64,000 nt of DNA, taken from Streptomyces akebiae (GTDB lineage: Bacteria; Actinomycetota; Actinomycetes; Streptomycetales; Streptomycetaceae). The stretch covers positions 868,001-932,000 of the forward strand of contig NZ_CP080647.1 in the NCBI RefSeq assembly GCF_019599145.1, in the 5' to 3' direction. Within the stretch, counting starts at the first letter, position 1. Every line of letters begins with the position of its first letter. A program made the translations under genes and the position numbers. Under the pieces are notes generated by a model, which worked only from the letters and a program-made list of their open reading frames with translations, did not search any database and was not told the DNA's origin. Below are positions 50,536 to 61,269 of this stretch, in pieces.

Positions 50536-51281
50536 CTACCGTTTCCCGGCCTTACGAGCGGCCCGCAGCCACTCCTTGTTCATACTCGTGATGGAAACCA
50601 ACGGAATCCCCTTGGGGCAAGCCGTGGCGCACTCCCCCGCGAGCGTGCACCCGCCGAACCCCTCCTCGTCCATCCGTTCCACCATGTCCAGCACCCGCGT
50701 CTCCCGCTCGGGCGCCCCCTGCGGCAGCACGTTCAGATGGTTGATCTTGGCCGAGGTGAACAACATCGCCGCCCCGTTGGGACACGCGGCCACACACGCC
50801 CCGCACCCGATGCACTCCGCGTGCTCGAACGCGAAGTCGGCGTCCGGCTTGGGAACGGCCGTGGCATGCGCCTCCGGCGCGGCCCCGGTCGGCGCCGTCA
50901 CGTATCCGCCGGCCTGGATGATCCGGTCGAACGCGGACCGGTCGACCACCAGGTCCTTGACGACGGGGAACGCCGAAGCCCGCCACGGCTCCACGTCGAT
51001 CGTGTCGCCGTCCGAGAAGGAGCGCATGTGCAGCTGGCAGGTCGTCGTCCGCTCCGGCCCGTGCGCGTCCCCGTTGATGACCAGCGAGCACGCCCCGCAG
51101 ATCCCCTCCCGGCAGTCGTGGTCGAAGGCCACCGGGTCCTCACCGCGCAGGATGAGTTCCTCGTTGAGCGTGTCGAGCATCTCCAGGAAGGACATGTCGG
51201 GCGAGATGTCGTCCACCTGGTACGTGGACATGGCGCCGTCGGCGTCGGCGGCCCGCTGCCGCCATACGCGCAGGGTGAGCC

Positions 51282-51285
<4 letters not shown>
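50536..51285 (-). CDS. sdhB: Succinate dehydrogenase/fumarate reductase iron-sulfur subunit
   Basis: A 249-residue iron-sulfur subunit. The [2Fe-2S] ligands are in [17 protein letters not shown] near residue 60. The second-domain clusters use [15 protein letters not shown] near 155 and [17 protein letters not shown] near 213. It passes electrons from FAD in SdhA to the membrane subunit. The start overlaps the sdhA stop (ATGA). The operon order sdhC-A-B and the single membrane subunit match the second Streptomyces succinate dehydrogenase, distinct from the four-subunit housekeeping enzyme. Confidence 0.93.
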
Positions 51286-53240
<1,955 letters not shown>

Positions 53241-53242
53241 GG

Positions 53243-53968
53243 TCAGCTCACCACTCCGGTCATGACGGCGACGGGTACGGAGACGAAGCCCACGGTCAGC
53301 ACCAGGGCCAGGACGTTCGCGGTGGCCTTCAGCGCGCGGTCGCGGGTGCGGCTGCCGGCGCCGAGGGTCTGCGCGGCACTCCAGAAGCCGTGCCGGATGT
53401 GCAGGCCGAGCGCGAGCATCGCGACGAGGTAGATGACGTTGCCGTACCAGGTGGAGAAGGTGTCGATCACGTTCTGGTACGGGTGCCCGGCCTCGAAGCC
53501 GTTCGGGTGGACGGTGCCGGTCGTCAGGTCGAGGATGTGCCAGACGATGAAGAGGCCGAGGATGACGCCGCCCCAGCGCATGGTGCGGGTCGCGTAGCTC
53601 GCCCGGCGCTTCGTGTGGACGTACTTGTCCGGCCGGGCCCTGATGCCACGGCGGCTGAGCTGGTAGGCGGCCGTGGCGTGGGCGACGACCGCGACGACGA
53701 GGACCACACGGACGATCCACAGGGCCCACTCGTGGTGGAGGAAGGGCTCGCCGAGGGTGCGCAGCCAGTGCGCGTAGCCGTTGAACTCGTCGGAGCCGAA
53801 GAAGATCTTGAGGTTGCCGAGCATGTGGACGACCAGGTACGCCAGCATGATCAGTCCGCTGACGGCCATCACCGTCTTCTTGCCGAGGGAGCTGTCCCAC
53901 ACCGAGCGCGCCGGGGACGGTTTTCGCGCCGACCGTTTCGCCCGTTCCGTCCGCGTTGCCAGAGCCAT
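53243..53968 (-). CDS. sdhC: Succinate dehydrogenase cytochrome b subunit
   Basis: A 241-residue membrane subunit with five hydrophobic segments (about 30-50, 75-100, 125-150, 170-195 and 215-238). His residues suited to heme ligation occur in [29 protein letters not shown] and [10 protein letters not shown], as in single-subunit diheme anchors of the Bacillus type. The start at 53968 is preferred to 53974: a -10-like TAGCGT (minus strand, 53976-53981) lies exactly 7 bp before it, giving a leaderless transcript. It anchors SdhAB and exchanges electrons with quinone. Confidence 0.9.
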   Translation of the reverse strand: MALATRTERAKRSARKPSPARSVWDSSLGKKTVMAVSGLIMLAYLVVHMLGNLKIFFGSDEFNGYAHWLRTLGEPFLHHEWALWIVRVVLVVAVVAHATAAYQLSRRGIRARPDKYVHTKRRASYATRTMRWGGVILGLFIVWHILDLTTGTVHPNGFEAGHPYQNVIDTFSTWYGNVIYLVAMLALGLHIRHGFWSAAQTLGAGSRTRDRALKATANVLALVLTVGFVSVPVAVMTGVVS

Positions 53969-53975
53969 GCCCATG

Positions 53976-53981
53976 ACGCTA
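53976..53981 (-). promoter_or_regulatory. -10 box of the sdhCAB operon
   Basis: TAGCGT on the minus strand, 7 bp before the sdhC ATG at 53968. The best -35 candidate, TTGGAC, is 19 bp upstream, a loose spacing that would suit activator dependence. Confidence 0.4.
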
Positions 53982-54011
53982 GATCCGCGTCACCCCATCG
54001 GTCCAAGACAT

Positions 54012-54044
54012 GAAACAGCTCGTTTCGATAGCCGCAAACTATCG
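54012..54044. promoter_or_regulatory. LysR binding site candidates between sdhC and lysR
   Basis: CGATAG-CCGCAAA-CTATCG (54026-54044) is a perfect 6 bp inverted repeat with the T-N11-A form bound by LysR proteins. It is preceded by GAAAC-AGCTC-GTTTC (54012-54026). The first palindrome is centred about 67 bp upstream of the predicted sdhC start point, where LysR activators usually sit. Confidence 0.6.
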
Positions 54045-54061
54045 TCCCGTATGGTGGATGG

Positions 54062-54946
54062 ATGCAGTTCCAGCAGCTCCAGTACTTCGTGGCGGTGGCC
54101 GAGACCAGGCACTTCACCCGGGCCGCCGAGCTGGTCCATGTGGCGCAGCCGTCGCTCTCGCAGCAGATCAAGGCGCTGGAAAGGGAGTTGGGGGCCGACC
54201 TCTTCCAGCGGGCGCGCGGCAACATCACGCTGACCGACGCGGGCGAGGCCCTGCTGCCGCTGGCCCGGCGCATCCTCGCCGACACGGACACCGCCCGGCA
54301 CGAGGTGCAGGAGCTGGTGCAGCTGCGGCGGGGCCGGGTCCGGCTGGGCGCGACCCCGAGCCTGTGCACCGGGCTGCTCCCGGACGTCCTGCGCGCCTTC
54401 CACGACCGCTATCCGGGCATCCGGCTGCTGATCGAGGAGGGCGGCTCGCACGACCTCGTACGCCAGCTCGCGCGCGGCGCGCTGGACCTGGCCCTGGTGG
54501 TCCTCCCGCTCCCCACGCCCTCTCCCGCGCTCACCACGGTCGAACTGCTGCGCGAGGACCTGGTGGTGGTCTCCTCCCCGGACGCCCCCAAGCCCGGCAA
54601 CGGCCGTCGCACGGTCGGTGTCCCCGATCTGGAGGGCGAGCGCCTTGTGATGTTCCGTCACGGCTACGACCTGCGGGAACTCACCGTCGCCGCGTGCCGC
54701 TCCGCGGGGTTCGAGCCGGATTTCGCGGTGGAGGGCGGAGAGATGGACGCGGTCCTGGGGTTCGTACGGGCGGGACTGGGCGTGGCCGTCGTCCCGCGTA
54801 TGGTCGCGCACCGCTCCGGGCGGGGCCTGCGGGTGACCCCGCTGGCCCGCCCGGGGCTGCATCGGACGATCGCGCTGGCGCACCGCAGCGATGTGGCTCC
54901 GCCTCGGGCCGCCAGGGAGTTGCAGCGGATGTTGGTGGAGCGGTGA
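54062..54946 (+). CDS. LysR-family transcriptional regulator
   Basis: A 294-residue LysR regulator. The winged helix is at residues 1-60 (MQFQQLQYFVAVAETRHFTR, then LVHVAQPSLSQQIKALEREL), followed by the periplasmic-binding-protein-like effector domain (LGATPSLCTGLLPDVLRAFH and GLGVAVVPRMVAHR). It is divergent from sdhCAB with a T-N11-A palindrome between them, so it most likely activates or represses that operon and itself. A -10-like TATGGT 6 bp before the ATG suggests a leaderless mRNA. The co-effector may be a dicarboxylate, by context only. Confidence 0.92.
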   Translation: MQFQQLQYFVAVAETRHFTRAAELVHVAQPSLSQQIKALERELGADLFQRARGNITLTDAGEALLPLARRILADTDTARHEVQELVQLRRGRVRLGATPSLCTGLLPDVLRAFHDRYPGIRLLIEEGGSHDLVRQLARGALDLALVVLPLPTPSPALTTVELLREDLVVVSSPDAPKPGNGRRTVGVPDLEGERLVMFRHGYDLRELTVAACRSAGFEPDFAVEGGEMDAVLGFVRAGLGVAVVPRMVAHRSGRGLRVTPLARPGLHRTIALAHRSDVAPPRAARELQRMLVER

Positions 54947-55012
54947 GGGGGCTCCGGCGGGCCCCGGTCCCACCGTTGGTGGTGAGCCACCGTTGGGGTC
55001 TGCGGGTGCCTT

Positions 55013-55062
55013 GTGGCTGGTGCCGCAGTTCCCCGCGCCCCGAGGGGCGCGCTGCGCGAACC
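55013..55062. repeat. Interspersed GC-rich intergenic element, copy 8
   Basis: TGTGGCTGGTGCCGCAGTTC, then CCCGCGCCCCGAGGGGCGCG, between the convergent lysR and rmdA genes. The end is itself a hairpin (GCGCCCC-GA-GGGGCGC). Confidence 0.65.
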
Positions 55063-55080
55063 GGCGGCTGAGACGATCCC

Positions 55081-57225
55081 CTAACCCGTCGCGTCCACCA
55101 GTGCCAGTTCGTGCAGGCGCTCCGGCGGGCCCGGGCGGGCGTAGTACCAGCCCTGGGCGGTGTCGCAGCCGAGTACGCGCAGTTGTTCGGCCTGGGCGCC
55201 GGTCTCCACGCCCTCCACGGTGACCGCGAGATCGAGGCTGTGGGCGAGGGAGACGATTCCCTCGACGATCTTCAGATCCACGGGGTCGGCCGGGAACTGC
55301 TGCATGCTCTGGGTGAAGGACCGGTCCAACTTCAGGACGCGGACCGGCAGCCGGCGCAGATTGGCGAGGTTGGAGTAGCCGGTGCCGAAGTCGTCGAGGG
55401 CGATGTCGACGCCCATCTCCGAGAGCCTGCGCAGGGGTTTGAGCAGGTCGTCGTCGGCGCCGATCAGAGCGGACTCGGTGACCTCCAGGCAGAGGGCGTC
55501 GGGTTCGAGGCCCGCGCGCTCCAGGATGTCGACGGTGTCCTGGACCAGCCCGGGGTGGGTCAACTGGCACGGCGACAGGTTCACGTTGACACGCAGCGGA
55601 CCGGCGGCCCCCGTGCCCCCCTGTCGCTCCTGCCACTCCCGGGCCTGGCGCACCGACTGCTCCAGGACCCAGCGGCCGAGCGGCACGATCAGGCCGGTGC
55701 GCTCGGCGAGCGGGATGAACCGGTCGGGGCCGAGGACGCCGTGCTGCGGATGCAGCCAGCGGACCAGGGCCTCGGCGCCGCGCACCGTGCCGTCGCCGAG
55801 GTGGACCAGCGGCTGGTACTCGATGAAGAACTCGCCCCGGTCGAGAGCGGCGGGCAGCGCGGTGGTGAGACCGTGCCGGGTGATGGCGCGGGCGTCGGCC
55901 TCGGCGTCCGCGACCTCGTAGCGGTTGCCGCCCGCCGACTTGGCGCGGTACATCGTGATGTCGGCGCTGCGCAGCACCTCCGCGGGACCGCGCTCGCCCG
56001 CCGGACCCTCGACGATGCCGATGCTGCCGCGCACCAGCAGTTCCCGGCCGTCGATGCGGACGGGGGTGACCAGCGCGTTCATGATGCGGTCGGCGAGGTC
56101 GTCGACCTCGCGCTCGGTGTCGGGGCCGGTGGTCAGCGCCACGAACTCGTCGCCGCCGAGCCGGGCGACCATCTCGCCGGGCGCGGTCGCGCAGGACTGC
56201 AGCCGGTCGGCGACCTCGACGAGCAGCCGGTCGCCGGCCGCGTGCCCGAGGCTGTCGTTGATGGTCTTGAAGCCGTCGAGGTCGAGGTAGCAGAGGCCGA
56301 AGCGCTGGCCGTCGCCCGCAGCGAGGGCCTTCTCCAGGCGCTCGAAGAACAGGGTGCGGTTGGGCAGTCCGGTGAGCGCGTCGTGGGTGGCCTCGTAGCG
56401 GAGGCGGAGGTTCAGCAGCCGGCGCTCGGTGGTGTCCTCCATGAGGGCCAGCTGGTACTGGGGCCGGCCGTCGGCGTCCCGCAGCAGGGAGACCGTGAGA
56501 TTGGTCCACAGGACCGTTCCGTCGGGTCGGGAGAACGCCTTTTCGGTGTGGTAGTGCTCGCGCTCTCCGCGGACCAGCTCGTCGTAGAGGCGCCAGACCT
56601 GGGGCGCGTCGTCGGGGTGTCGCCAGTCGGGGACGGGCCGCCCGCGCATGGACTGCTCGGTGACGCCGAACATCCGCAGCAGCGCGCCGTTGACCTGGAG
56701 GACGTTGCCGTCGAGATCGGCGATGCCGATGCCTATGGCGGCCCCCTCGAAGACGGCGCGGAAGCGGGCCTCGGTGGCGTGCAGCGCCCGGGCGACCGCG
56801 CCCTGGGCCTCCAGCGCCGCGCGGGCGATCGCCTCCTGCTCGGCGAGCGTGCGCTGCCGGAGCGCCTCGGCGTATCCGGCGGCCATCGCGGACTGCAGTC
56901 GCGCGGCACGGGCCCGCAGGTCCTCCTGGGGTCCGTCGCCGCCGCAGTAGAGCACCAGATAGGCCTCGACGCAGTCCAGGGTCCGGCTGAGCGCCTCGGG
57001 TTCGGTGCAGTGCGCCGCCACGAGGTCGGCGCCGACGGCCCTGCCCTCCTCGGCGTCGTACGTCCTGGCCCGCAGTGCCTCGCTGAGCCTGCGGGCCAGC
57101 GGCAGGAGTTGTTCCTCGAACTCGGGCCGGGTCAGCGACGTGGAGGTGGCGGGGAAGACCGCGCGGCTCCAGATCGTCGCGAACCTGCGGAGTCTGTCCT
57201 CCGGCCCGTCCGGCTCCGCCCTCAC
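55081..57225 (-). CDS. rmdA: PAS-GGDEF-EAL cyclic-di-GMP enzyme (RmdA-like)
   Basis: A 714-residue cytoplasmic protein. A helical N-terminal region (1-170) is followed by a PAS domain (about 172-290; RFRAVFEGAAIGIGIADLDG). A GGDEF domain follows, with RLGGDEFVAL near 355. The EAL domain has RGAEALVRWLHP near 486, VNVNLSPCQL, ESALIGADDD and LDDFGTGYSNLANLR. Both signature motifs are intact, so it could make and degrade c-di-GMP; S. coelicolor RmdA, of the same layout and neighbourhood, is known as a phosphodiesterase affecting development. The GTG start overlaps the methyltransferase stop by 4 bp, so the two are translationally coupled. Confidence 0.88.
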   Translation of the reverse strand: MRAEPDGPEDRLRRFATIWSRAVFPATSTSLTRPEFEEQLLPLARRLSEALRARTYDAEEGRAVGADLVAAHCTEPEALSRTLDCVEAYLVLYCGGDGPQEDLRARAARLQSAMAAGYAEALRQRTLAEQEAIARAALEAQGAVARALHATEARFRAVFEGAAIGIGIADLDGNVLQVNGALLRMFGVTEQSMRGRPVPDWRHPDDAPQVWRLYDELVRGEREHYHTEKAFSRPDGTVLWTNLTVSLLRDADGRPQYQLALMEDTTERRLLNLRLRYEATHDALTGLPNRTLFFERLEKALAAGDGQRFGLCYLDLDGFKTINDSLGHAAGDRLLVEVADRLQSCATAPGEMVARLGGDEFVALTTGPDTEREVDDLADRIMNALVTPVRIDGRELLVRGSIGIVEGPAGERGPAEVLRSADITMYRAKSAGGNRYEVADAEADARAITRHGLTTALPAALDRGEFFIEYQPLVHLGDGTVRGAEALVRWLHPQHGVLGPDRFIPLAERTGLIVPLGRWVLEQSVRQAREWQERQGGTGAAGPLRVNVNLSPCQLTHPGLVQDTVDILERAGLEPDALCLEVTESALIGADDDLLKPLRRLSEMGVDIALDDFGTGYSNLANLRRLPVRVLKLDRSFTQSMQQFPADPVDLKIVEGIVSLAHSLDLAVTVEGVETGAQAEQLRVLGCDTAQGWYYARPGPPERLHELALVDATG

Positions 57226-58034
57226 GCCTTGGTCCCCACGCCGGCGAACTGTGCGTAGGCGTACGGGTCGTCGTCCTCGGAAGCCGTGTCGGGCCGCCAC
57301 TTCGCCATCGGCACCACTCCGGGTTCCACCATGTCGTACCCCTCGAAGAACCGCGCGACCTCGTCGGACGAGCGCATGGTCAGCGGATTGCGAATGTTCC
57401 TGTACACGTCCACCACACCCGCCGCCCGCTCCTCGGGCAGCGGAATTCCCTCGCGGCAGGCGTGCGAGACGACGAGCAGGCTGCCCGGCGCGAGCGCGTC
57501 ACGCAGCTCCGCCACCGCTCCGTACGGGTCGTCCGTGTCCTCCACGAAGTGCAGTATGGCAACCAGAAGCAGCGCGACCGGCCGGTTCAGGTCGATCAGT
57601 CGCCGGACTCGGGGGCTCTCGAGGATCTCGCGGGGCTTGCGGAGGTCGGCCGCGACCACATCCGTGTCGTCGTTCCCCTCGAGAACGGCCTGGCTGTGTG
57701 CTACGGCGACGGGGTCGTGGTCGACGTACACGACCCGTGCGCCGGGACTGGCCTCCTGGGCGACCTCGTGCACGTTTCCGAAGGTGGGGATCCCGGATCC
57801 GATGTCCAGGAACTGGGTGACGCCCGCGTCGACCGCGTACCGCACCGCACGGCGCATGAAGGCGCGGTTCGCCTGCATGATCTTGGGCAGGCCGGGCACG
57901 AACTCCATGGCCCGGCGGGCCGCCTCGCGGTCGACCTCGAAGTTGTGCGAACCGCCCAGGTAGTAGTCGTACATGCGGGCCACGGACGGCATCGAGATGT
58001 CAATGCTCCGCGGCGCCCAGGCGGGACGCTCCAT
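57222..58034 (-). CDS. DUF574 SAM-dependent methyltransferase-like protein
   Basis: A 270-residue protein of the DUF574 (Methyltransf_19) family, which is expanded in Streptomyces. It has the family start SVARMYDYYLGGSHNFEVDR near residue 18. The SAM-binding motif is FLDIGSGIPTFGNVHEVAQ near 75, then VVYVDHDPVAVAHSQAVL near 100 and AILHFVEDTDDPY near 160. The ATG at 58034 follows GGAGAAACTG; the TTG at 58046 is less likely. Substrates are unknown for the family. Its stop overlaps the rmdA start, a rare direct link between such a protein and c-di-GMP turnover. Confidence 0.88.
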   Translation of the reverse strand: MERPAWAPRSIDISMPSVARMYDYYLGGSHNFEVDREAARRAMEFVPGLPKIMQANRAFMRRAVRYAVDAGVTQFLDIGSGIPTFGNVHEVAQEASPGARVVYVDHDPVAVAHSQAVLEGNDDTDVVAADLRKPREILESPRVRRLIDLNRPVALLLVAILHFVEDTDDPYGAVAELRDALAPGSLLVVSHACREGIPLPEERAAGVVDVYRNIRNPLTMRSSDEVARFFEGYDMVEPGVVPMAKWRPDTASEDDDPYAYAQFAGVGTKA

Positions 58035-58292
58035 CAGTTTCTCCAACGCGTCGGGGGTGGCGTAGGCGATCCGGTGTTCGAGCTGAGGCTACTGATCGTC
58101 CGCCGAAGGAGCGAGCGAAAACGGAAATTGACCGTCCGTTCAAAGCCGCTGCCGATGGCACATGCCCAACCGCCGCCCCGACCATGCCTGTTCGGCAGCC
58201 GAACATTCCGCGCGCCCCCGCGGAGCTCTGCCCGCATCCCCCCAACAGCGCGTCCGGGCAGGCCGGTTCGGCCGCGCCCGGGCATGCCAAGC
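58035..58292. promoter_or_regulatory. Upstream region of the methyltransferase/rmdA operon
   Basis: No gene is supported in this gap. It is locally AT-richer around 58100-58145 (GCGAAAACGGAAATTGACCG), where the promoter of the minus-strand operon is expected. TTCGGCAGCCGAA (58191-58203) is a short inverted repeat. No confident boxes were assigned. Confidence 0.3.
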
Positions 58293-58330
58293 GGTCCGCC
58301 CCCTCCGGTGCAGTACGGAGGGGGCGGACC
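58293..58330 (-). terminator. Strong hairpin after the lipoprotein gene
   Basis: GGTCCGCCCCCTCCG (58293-58307) pairs perfectly with CGGAGGGGGCGGACC (58316-58330): a 15 bp stem with an 8 nt loop, 42 bp after the minus-strand stop. Confidence 0.85.
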
Positions 58331-58371
58331 TGGATCGGCCGCGCTGATGCGGTGCGTGGGGAAGGCGCGGC

Positions 58372-59373
58372 CTACTTGTCGGCGCCGATCGGCTCTCCGT
58401 CTCCGTTGATCGCGAACCAGGTGCCGCCGACGCCCTGGCCGTTGGTGTCGCCGGGAGCCTTGTCGTTGGCGAAGGTGTAGAGCGGGATGCAGTTGATGGT
58501 CTGCTGCTTGATGCCGTCGGGACGGTCGAAGACCGTGTAGCCCTTCAGCAGGATGCCCTCGGTGTCGTTCTTGTCGACCGGGGCGACCACGGGCCACTTG
58601 TCGAGGCAGTCGCCGACGCACTTGGTCGACATCGGCCACTGGGTGTCCTTGAGGAACCGGTAGACCGTCATGCCGTTCTTGTCGACGACGATCTCGCCGA
58701 GCTTGGCGTCCTTGCGGGTGGTCAGACCGGCCTGCTCGACCGCCCCGCCGCCACCGGTGTCGCCCGCGCCGGCTCCGCCGCCGCCCTTGGTGGAGGCCTT
58801 CTTGCCGTTGGGGGCCGACGCGAACCAAGTGCCCTTGAGGCCCTGGCCCTTGATGTCACCGGCCTTGGTGTCCTTGGCGAAGTAGTACATGGGCCAGCCG
58901 CCGACCGTCAGCTGCTTGGTGCCGTCGGGACGGCTGACCTCGCCGAGCAGGGCCTTGTCGACGCCCTGGGCGGCGGTGGCGCCCGAGGCGGGCACCGGCG
59001 GCCAGGTGGTGGCGCACTCGCCCTCGCAGGTCGTCTTCGGCGGCTCGAACGAGTCCTTGTCGAAGCGGTACAGGGTGCGACCGGCGCTGTCCGTGAGGAC
59101 CTTGCCGTACTCGTCGCTGTTCCACACCGTCAGCTGGCCCGCGGAGGCCGCCGTGGTGGACTGGGCCTGGTCCGACGTGCCGGAACCCGCCGCACCGGCG
59201 CCGGCCGTACCGGATCCGGTTCCGGCGATGGTGCCGGTGCCCAGCGTCGGGGTGGAAGCGGCGCCCACGTTCTGCGAGGACGTGGACCCCTGTTCCTGAC
59301 CGCACGCCGTCGTCAGCACCAGCACAGCCGCAGCTGTCGCTACGAGTGAGGCGCTCCGCCAGGAGGTCTTCAT
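58372..59373 (-). CDS. Lipoprotein with PF03640 secreted repeats
   Basis: A 333-residue lipoprotein. The signal peptide has the lipobox LTTACGQ with Cys24, so it is lipidated on the outer membrane face. A Ser/Gly/Thr-rich linker follows. Then come repeats of the PF03640 type: LTVWNSDEYGKVLTDSAGRT with LYRFDKDS and CEGECATTWPPV, and GEIVVDKNGMTVYRFLKDTQ with CVGDCLDKWPVV, ending GGTWFAINGDGE. The paired Cys in each repeat probably form disulfides. Function is unknown; relatives are common near developmental genes in Streptomyces. Confidence 0.88.
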   Translation of the reverse strand: MKTSWRSASLVATAAAVLVLTTACGQEQGSTSSQNVGAASTPTLGTGTIAGTGSGTAGAGAAGSGTSDQAQSTTAASAGQLTVWNSDEYGKVLTDSAGRTLYRFDKDSFEPPKTTCEGECATTWPPVPASGATAAQGVDKALLGEVSRPDGTKQLTVGGWPMYYFAKDTKAGDIKGQGLKGTWFASAPNGKKASTKGGGGAGAGDTGGGGAVEQAGLTTRKDAKLGEIVVDKNGMTVYRFLKDTQWPMSTKCVGDCLDKWPVVAPVDKNDTEGILLKGYTVFDRPDGIKQQTINCIPLYTFANDKAPGDTNGQGVGGTWFAINGDGEPIGADK

Positions 59374-59634
59374 TCCAACTCCCCGTGTATCCGGTGGGTG
59401 TTGCAGCGCTCTACTGCGCTGCTTGCTGGCCCTAGGTACGCGTGGGAGTGCCTGCCGTGTTCAACGCCGCACGATTTTCTTTCCGAAGTCTGTGCCGCGG
59501 CGTGCGACGCGACCCCCGGGGATATCGAAAGAGGGGTCAGCACCGGGCATCCGCACTCAAACGTTCGGGGCCCGTTTTTCGCTCTTTTGGAGCAATCCCT
59601 CCGCGCTCCCGCGTACGCGCGAGCGCGGGCCCGG
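59374..59634. promoter_or_regulatory. Divergent intergenic region, lipoprotein / proline-rich protein
   Basis: A 261 bp region with promoters for both directions. It has AT-rich patches (ACGATTTTCTTTCCGAAG near 59470 and CCCGTTTTTCGCTCTTTTGG near 59571). An open frame crosses it in frame with the downstream gene but has no signal peptide or codon bias. No gene is supported. Confidence 0.35.
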
Positions 59635-60252
59635 ATGATCTCCGACGTGCAAGGACCCCAGCGGACCCGATCCGCTCTCGCCCTACGGCTGTCGGCCCTG
59701 ATCGCACTGACCTGGCTCCTCACCGGAACACCGAGCGGCACGGCGGTCGCCGACGCCTGCGCGTACGCCACCGTCGGCCCGGACAGCGGAGGCAGGGTCG
59801 CCGTGGCGATCGGGAGCACCGACTCCTGCGAGCCGACCCCGTCGCCCACCCCCACGCCCACGCCGTCGTGCCCGCCGGAGCCGACGCCCACCCCTACGCC
59901 CCCGCCGCGGCCGAGACCGCCGTCGCCCACGCCCACCCCGGAGCCCACGCCGGATCCCCCGCCCGCCCCGAAGCCGACGCCGCCGCCACCACCGAAGCCC
60001 GCACCGCCGCCACCTCCACCGCCGCCGCCCGTGCAGGAGGCGCCCCGGCCCGCCCTCGCCCCGACTCCCCCGCCGAAGCCGAAACCCTCGCCGAGCCCAC
60101 GCCCGAAGGTGTCGCCGACCCCGGTGAGCTTCCCGCCGTACCGGGCCCCGTCCCACGCGCGGGCCAAGCGCTCCGGACCGTCGCTCGTCTCACTCGCCCT
60201 GCTCGTCACCGTGCCCGCGGTGTTCGCCGCCGCGGCCCTGCGTCCGCGCTGA
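59635..60252 (+). CDS. Secreted proline-rich, tail-anchored protein
   Basis: A 205-residue exported protein. A signal peptide (about 1-40; LRLSALIALTWLLTGTPSGT) is followed by a short folded part with Cys residues. A stretch of about 90 residues then consists mostly of Pro with Thr, Ser, Lys and Glu (TPTPTP, PPPPPPPPP). The C terminus is a hydrophobic helix and short basic tail (SLVSLALLVTVPAVFAAAAL then RPR). It likely spans the peptidoglycan with its C terminus in the membrane. It lacks an LPXTG motif. The ATG at 59635 puts the signal peptide at the right place. Confidence 0.75.
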   Translation: MISDVQGPQRTRSALALRLSALIALTWLLTGTPSGTAVADACAYATVGPDSGGRVAVAIGSTDSCEPTPSPTPTPTPSCPPEPTPTPTPPPRPRPPSPTPTPEPTPDPPPAPKPTPPPPPKPAPPPPPPPPPVQEAPRPALAPTPPPKPKPSPSPRPKVSPTPVSFPPYRAPSHARAKRSGPSLVSLALLVTVPAVFAAAALRPR

Positions 60253-60268
60253 TTCCTGGAGGAACCTC

Positions 60269-61033
60269 TTGTCGGAATGGCTTGTTCTCACCCTCGCGAT
60301 GGGGGCGGCCTGTCTGGTCGTCCTCATCGTGGCCGTAGTACGGCATCACGCCGCACCCGCGGACGAGGACCCGTCCGAGACCCCGGACGTCATCGAGTAC
60401 ATCACCATGATGATCGGCGTGGTGTACGCCATCGTGCTGGGTCTGGCGATCGCCGGTGTCTGGGAGGCCCGCAGCGCCGCCCAGGACCAGGTCCAGACGG
60501 AGGCGCAGGCCCTGCACGAGATCAGTGAGCGGGTGCGCGTGTACCCGGAGGATGTACGCGACCGGATCCGCGCGGACATCGACGCCTACGTCGGCCACGT
60601 GGTGACCACCGAGTGGAAGGTGATGGCCGAGAAGGGCGAGGTGACCGAGCGCGGCACCGAGTTGTTCGACACCGTCCGCCACGAGGTCACCGACTACGAG
60701 CCGCGCAGCGACTTCGAGGCGCAGGCCTATCAGCCGCTGCTGGACCAGGTCGCCGTGGCCGACGCCGCGCGCGGCAGCCGCGCGGACTCCACCGGCGAGA
60801 CGATGCCCGGCGTGGTGTGGTTCGGCCTGATCATCGGCGCCGTCGTGACGGTCGGCATGGTGTTCGCCCTGCAGATCCGGCGCACGCCGCGCGAACTGAT
60901 CCTCGCCGGGCTGTTCTCCGCCCTCATCGCGTTCCTGCTGTTCCTGGTCTGGGACTTCGACGCGCCCTACAGCCGGGGACTGTCGGCCACGGCGGATCCG
61001 TTCCTGGCCCTGTTCCCGAACGCGGGCGGGTGA
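60269..61033 (+). CDS. DUF4239 membrane protein
   Basis: A 254-residue integral membrane protein. Hydrophobic segments lie at about 4-24, 42-62, 185-205 and 212-232, with a cytoplasmic or external helical domain of about 115 residues between the second and third. This is the DUF4239 (bestrophin-like) layout. The start is a TTG at 60269, supported by GGAGGAACCTC directly upstream. It begins 16 bp after the proline-rich gene, so the two form an operon. Function is unknown; a channel-like role is only a family-level guess. Confidence 0.8.
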   Translation: MSEWLVLTLAMGAACLVVLIVAVVRHHAAPADEDPSETPDVIEYITMMIGVVYAIVLGLAIAGVWEARSAAQDQVQTEAQALHEISERVRVYPEDVRDRIRADIDAYVGHVVTTEWKVMAEKGEVTERGTELFDTVRHEVTDYEPRSDFEAQAYQPLLDQVAVADAARGSRADSTGETMPGVVWFGLIIGAVVTVGMVFALQIRRTPRELILAGLFSALIAFLLFLVWDFDAPYSRGLSATADPFLALFPNAGG

Positions 61034-61269
61034 CGGTCCCCTCCAGCCCGGCCCGGCCCGGTCCGCGGCCGGGGGACGGGCGCGGTGCCGCGCCCGTCCC
61101 CCGGCCGTACGTATGCCGGTCCCCTGTGCGGAGCACACGCTTGCCCCATTCGCGCGACTGCGATCGCGCCACCGGGCGCGCCTTCTTAGCGTTTCGGTCA
61201 TCGAGGTGCATTTCAGACGCAGGCGGAAACGGTCCGCAGCAGGCTCCTCGGGGACCCGGAGGCTCCACC
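61034..61269 (+). promoter_or_regulatory. Promoter region of the secreted tail-anchored gene at 61270
   Basis: CTTAGCGTTTCGG (61185-61197) resembles CTTAGCTTTTTCG (62684-62696) upstream of the sortase gene, and both contain a -10-like TAGC(G/T)T. The two genes may share a promoter type. Confidence 0.35.

Noticed and set aside
59398-59634. N-terminal extension of the proline-rich protein
   Set aside because: It would place a cysteine-rich, non-hydrophobic 79-residue leader before a clear signal peptide. The ATG at 59635 is better.
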